Origin: Microthyrium microscopicum
Taxonomy: Eukaryota; Ascomycota; Dothideomycetes; Microthyriales; Microthyriaceae
NCBI GenBank assembly: GCA_010405405.1
Contig: MU004230.1
Coordinates: forward strand, 4,017,119-4,081,118
Length of the DNA stretch: 64,000 nucleotides
Reading direction: 5' to 3'
A model generated the notes under the pieces. The model worked only from the letters and a program-made list of their open reading frames with translations. It searched no databases and had not been told where the DNA came from. Shown piece by piece: positions 59,534 through 64,000 of the stretch (position 1 is its first letter; every line of letters begins with the position of its first letter). Both the position numbers and the translations under genes were made by a program.

Positions 59534-60963
59534 TCATTGCCTGGGAACTGACCATCTCACACTGCTTCCGCGCCGAACAACATCAAGCAGTTGCGGACTC
59601 GCGCCAGCCTCATTGATAGGCTGCGTACTCTGCTTAGCAAACCCAATGCGCGGATTCGTATCGTTGACATGCTCAAACACCACAAACTGGCTCTTCAAGA
59701 AGATGTCTCCCCAGATACTCAAGGCCGGACTCCCCATCTGCACACCACCAAAGCATCGCCCACTACCAGTCGCACTCTTGCCTCGATCCAGGAAATAGCC
59801 AGGTACCGTCAACTCCACCGGCGTCTCATTCGATGTCCTTGTGCTGGCAACAAGTAGCTTCAAGTCAGGCATCTTGGCTGCGCTCTCGCAAGGATAGACA
59901 TAGCCGCCTTCAGTAGTGATGAGTTGGGCACCTGGTACGTTGGCGTAGAAGGCTTTCACGACTTCGGTGGGGAGGAGGAGGAGGGTTGTTCCTGTGTCGG
60001 CGATGCTTTGGAAAGCAGTTTTGACAGGCGGTGAGTTGCCGACTTGGTAACCGACTGCCGCGTATTCCCAGTAGCCGCGAGTGGTGTTTACGTTGATGTA
60101 TTTGATGTCACCCTATGAATCTGTGTTAATGGTATGGCAGTGTGAGTGTCATGTGTGATACGTACGGTATATTTCTTTTGGTCTATGAAGCCAAAGTCGT
60201 AGATGCCAGTGGCACCTTTCTTCAGGCTTACTGTGAAGAGTGGAAGTGGGAGATTGTCTTTAAGGTTTTCAAAGAACGTCTTTTGTCCTTGGGGCTTGAT
60301 GGTGTTGGTTTTGCCGAATCCGAGCCCAAGTAGCCCATCACTCTTCTCTTCGTGGAATTGTCTGGAAACTGACGTGGCTACTTCGACTGCCTGTGTGTTC
60401 ACCGTGGCAGCGCCAACTCGTACTTTGTCCATAAAAACTACTCCTGAAGCTGAGGTGCCATCGCCGTAGACAATCGTCCAGGTAAAGCCTTCCTTTTTCA
60501 CGCCAGTGACCTGTCGTACGTTTGAGCTAGCAGTAGCATTGGTCGTGTTGACTGCCTCGGTGGGATAGAAAGTGTGGTTTTGTAATTGCCAGAGGGGCAA
60601 CTTGTCGGAGAATACCCAAAGATCGCTTGATCCAGTATCGAAGTCCAGCTTCATTATTGTGTTTCCAACTTCAACTGGTGACAAGTATTCAAGGTCATTG
60701 CCCTCACTCAAAGCGATAATGCTGGCGGTTGTTTTTGGACCCGGCGGTCCAGGTATTGAGGGTGCTTGTCGTTTCTGCAGAGACACAGGTAAAGGGATTC
60801 CATGCTTCAGATATGCTTTCCGTAATGCCCAAGCACCGTCTGCGTGTTGAGCTTCATTCTGTACTTGGGTGACACTAAAAGAACGCTTTTGTAGAGTAAC
60901 AGATGATGCAAATGATGAAGCAGAAAGAGCTAACAAGGACAAAATAATGCTAGCTTTGGCCAT
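59534..60963 (-). CDS. Secreted aspartic protease, family A1
   Basis: Pepsin-like endopeptidase, about 458 residues, from exons 60963-60166 and 60112-59534 (donor ACC|GTACGT, acceptor ATAG, phase 0). A signal peptide (MAKASIILSLLALSASSFAS) and a propeptide with KR sites (VSLQKRQAPSIPG) come first. The two catalytic motifs are present: LDFDTGSSDLWVF and IADTGTTLLLLP, with the flap near VYGDGTSASGVV. A disulfide pair is likely around YVYPCESAAK and GSGRCFGG. IWGDIFLKSQFVVFE is the usual C-terminal signature. Several N-glycosylation sites (NHT, NTT, NAT) lie near residues 130-150. An upstream in-frame Met at 60984 is possible, but the second Met gives a better signal peptide. Confidence 0.93.
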
Positions 60964-63731
60964 GTTGTTGACTGTCGAAAACACCGGAGAAACTAATTAC
61001 TAAAGATAAGGTAGGTGTGGAATCGAAGTATGAGGTAGTGCTTCTTTTGGATGCAGGCTCATTTCACGCTGGAAGTCCCAGACTTATACATGTTGCGAAC
61101 TCAATGTAATCTTTACCTTAGTACCGTATATTATCATGATCCATCAAGATGAAAATGTCAAAGGTAAAATTCATGGGGCTCTTAGGTTTTCCAAGGCTGT
61201 TGGCAATAAGAGTCAGTGAAGGGGAGAGGCTCATTGTTTGATTGAATGAGTACAAACGGCTGATTTGCTTCTCACAGACCAAGGGGTAAACGCTGAAAGT
61301 TCTTAAGGTTGCCCGAATATAACAATGGTTCATCGATTATTTGCAGAATGTGCCTAGCGAGTCTTGATCCGAATATATTTGACCCGCAAAGCCCGAATCT
61401 GGGGCTACAAATATCTAGCCATTCTCAAATTTGAACTTAGCGGGCTGTCCATAAGCAGACCTTTGATATTTTGTGTATATGTCTTCGGCGACTTGGTTTA
61501 TTTGGCGGTCGATATGATGAAGTCATTTCCCCTTTGACTCAACACCTGGTTTCTGCAAACGACCTCGTTTCCTGTAGTTCGTGAGAAAAAGTCTCTTTCG
61601 TTTGCTCTTTCGAAACATGACAAAGAAACATTTGATATTTGGAGAAATATAGGTGACGTTAGGGTTCTTATGTCGCTGATCAAGGCATAAATATTCTATG
61701 CTAAACCACGCCACCAGATATTTGAAATGACACAGATGTAGTGCGGAACTGTAAATAGTCTCGACTCCATAACTCCCAGTTCTTTGAGGCATAATCTGAG
61801 AATAATACATGATGCTGCATATGCCGATATAACAAGATTATTTTTGAGGTAAGACGTTGAGAAGCGGCGGCTTTCTTGCTTGTAGGGCATCTGCGAGTAG
61901 AGTTGTCCGCACCAAATAGTGCCGCCTGTATACATTATTGATTTTCGTAATACAGAACGCGGAAAGGTCTATCAGTAGGACTGGGCGTCTAAATGGATTC
62001 AGGATTGCTTTTGAGTCAAAAAATGGTGACAAGCCTGAGATCTCAATACATCATACAGCGCCATCAGGCTCAGCCTTGTGTCGTGAGTCAGCAACCAATT
62101 AGAATGAAGGGACAAGTAAAAAGGTGTGGTCGCGTCTTCAATTTGCTTTTTCTGTGCAACAACGCGTAAATTCTCCAGCTTTCAGTTCCGTTCCAACCTG
62201 AACCCATGAACCTTGAACCTGGGAATGTTCAAGCATATTTCAATGATTTCCAACGTCGTCCAAAGCGTTGAGTCTTTTCATCGATCGAAAACTTCCTTTA
62301 AAACATCAAATCTGGGACCCAACGCTCGCTTAAATTCGGAGAATTGCTGTGAGATCTGGAGCCTGATTCGCTCGAATGAATAATTTCCGTGAAAGCCACA
62401 CGGCGCGATCGACTGGCTCAACCACTCGCGCTTCACCTCTAAAGGCTTAAGTCCTACGCCAGCTATCAAAGCTCCTGCTGAACTGCAAGCCAATCTCAAT
62501 ATTTCATGCAGAATTTTCCTCGTCAGTTGCTTGAGCTTGGAACACAAAACGGCTGTGATGGACTTGTTCCTGGCACCGCGTCTTTCACTCTTTGGAACGT
62601 GCCGAGAAGTCAAGAGCTTGGAAGGTATCAACATTTCATCAAAGCCAATAGCCATCCTCGATTCCTAAGTACAATGGTAGCATTGAAAACGAAAGGAGAT
62701 CTTGCACTTCAGCGATTTCGGTAATCGGTTACCGGGCCATGAATTGTGGGCTTCACAGAGTTCGCAGTGTTTAGTGGTGTGGCTCCTGCGACTCTGGGAG
62801 ACTGCGCGCGTCGCCTGTCCAGTGTCTGCGTTGTTGATCTTGTGGTTGCTGGGGGCACTCCCAATCTTCATTAGACAAAAGAACATGTAAATATGGGCAG
62901 TTTGAAAGCGCGCAACTCAAACTCTAGCTTATAGTGTAAGATCTAGGTATCTCATCTCTATTCGGCTGTTGAGGTTGAATGGTGCGTGTGACACCTTGTT
63001 GGATTGTTCCAAAACACTGCAAGCGATTTCATCTTCAGCCTCATCGTGGAGTTTAAAGTAAACAATTCTCCGAATCTGATGAATCTCAGGCCTTCCCTGT
63101 GACTTCCGATTTAACGTTGAAGTGGGAAATCGATTGGCTCCACTTCCTACCGCTTGGGCAATCTGGCCCGTAGCTTTGGACAATCCAGCTCATCTCGCGC
63201 TTGTGGCGTTCAACATCTTCTCAATCTTACCCAAAGCAGTAACTTGTTTGGTGGGGCCAGTAATATGCTTCTCAAAGGAAGAAAGATGAGCATACATGTA
63301 GTTGAACAATAGTCTGGATATCATTTGTATATGTTCAGACCGCAACACGCACATTCTTCTTGAATATATCTGAACGCCATTGATATCCTTTCAATACAGA
63401 ACATCCACAAACACGAAGAAATCACTCAAGCCGCACCACAACTTCAATACCCTACTACTAACAACAGGCACAACCGATACAACACCACGCAGCGCATTCC
63501 GAATTGTAACAACGAAAGCGCTTTACATAGCCTGTTCGAAGCAGACAGCATGTCAGAGACCTGAGTATTGATCTTTTCATGAACAGTAAGGGGCTACTTC
63601 TTTGGACAGCCAGTGCTAGATAAAGTAGCTGCTAATCATTCAGAAGGCACATACGAGATATTCAACAGAACGATATCAGACGAATATTCCACGAGTTTCT
63701 CTTTATTTTCCCCAATCCCTTTCCCAAATTA
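60964..63731. other. Intergenic, about 2.8 kb without a convincing gene
   Basis: Upstream of the aspartic protease I see only short overlapping frames. The stretch 61100-62050 is AT-rich and has minus frames of 60-95 codons without recognisable domains. At 62278-63340 several minus-strand frames look slightly more protein-like and are given as a separate low-confidence entry. Confidence 0.4.
62278..63340 (-). pseudogene. Possible decayed or unrecognised gene
   Basis: Three minus-strand frames follow one another: about 63340-62929 (with the stretch HLSSFEKHITGPTKQVTALG, interrupted by one stop, then IRRIVYFKLHDEAEDE), 62886-62665 (a CxxC pair in KHCELCEAHN) and 62655-62278 (LKQLTRKILHEILRLACSS). 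Composition is compatible with protein, but I recognise no family and could not join the frames with convincing introns. It may be a dead gene or a hypothetical gene with unseen splice sites. Confidence 0.22.
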
Positions 63732-64000
63732 TGCCGGATCAATCGGCTTGGTTGATATTTTTGCTAATATGCTTTAATTTACAGGTTTCCACAGTTCAAG
63801 GCCTGCCATTGGCATTCAGCTGGCCATCGTTTCGAACATTCGGGCTTCCCAATATAGCTCCTGCCTTCGAAGTTCCGACATTGACGAACTTGTTTAATAC
63901 GATACATGCAACTCAGCAAGTACCTACGCCTGCTGTAGCGACAGTGGTGCCAAATCCTACCACCATTGTAACGAACACTCCAGCAGCAGTATCAAAGACA
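63732..64000 (+). CDS. N-terminal part of a secreted protein, cut by the window edge
   Basis: An open frame starts at ATG 63732 and runs to the last base, 89 codons and two bases, with no stop. It opens with a convincing signal peptide (MPDQSAWLIFLLICFNLQ, likely cleaved after VSTVQG). A short aromatic segment follows (LAFSWPSFRTFGLPN), then a Thr/Val/Pro/Ala-rich stretch (TVVPNPTTIVTNTPAA) that looks like an O-glycosylated linker. A splice acceptor-like TTTACAG occurs at the position of LQ, so a spliced alternative start upstream cannot be excluded. The product is unknown. Confidence 0.5.

Overview
The window looks like nuclear DNA of a filamentous ascomycete (Pezizomycotina). Genes carry short introns (about 50-130 bp, GT..AG, often with a CTAAC-type branch site), intergenic spaces are compact, and one block carries the signature of repeat-induced point mutation (RIP). 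The genus cannot be read from the sequence with confidence.

Left arm (1-26852), minus strand unless marked: a secreted M28 peptidase; a tail-to-tail pair of divergent YTH-like proteins (3582-5020 plus, 6063-7486 minus); RCL1 (plus), pre-rRNA processing; RPE1, pentose phosphate pathway; an RTC4-domain protein (plus); an APH-family kinase-like protein; a long non-coding stretch leading to an RLM1/MEF2-type MADS-box regulator (plus); a penta-EF-hand calcium protein (plus); a small DUF2231-like four-helix membrane protein; and an Sds3/Dep1-like subunit of the Sin3-type histone deacetylase complex.

Middle (26853-50955): a 24.1 kb, extremely AT-rich, gene-dead block with nearly no CA or TG dinucleotides. 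It is not random low-GC DNA. The outer boundary is a pair of 152 bp LTRs with a 5 bp target duplication (TTTGT). Inside lies a second pair of 203 bp LTRs with its own duplication (GTAGA), and inside that an antisense Tad1-like LINE. It is therefore a three-level nest: Ty3/Gypsy A, then Ty3/Gypsy B, then the LINE, all silenced by RIP. The nest sits between two divergently transcribed genes, 336 bp from one start codon and 393 bp from the other.

Right arm (50956-64000): two tandem short-chain dehydrogenases (plus); the spliceosomal GTPase SNU114/CWF10 (minus), sharing a 323 bp divergent promoter region with a cytosolic acetyl-CoA C-acetyltransferase (ERG10-like, plus); a secreted A1 aspartic protease (minus); about 2.8 kb with no convincing gene; and the 5' part of a secreted protein that runs off the right edge.

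The genes do not form one pathway; this is a mixed housekeeping and accessory neighbourhood. The points most worth following up are the divergent YTH-like pair with a changed aromatic cage, the open frame after the RLM1 stop codon, and the nested RIP island in a divergent promoter. Exon borders were placed by eye from splice consensus and reading-frame continuity.
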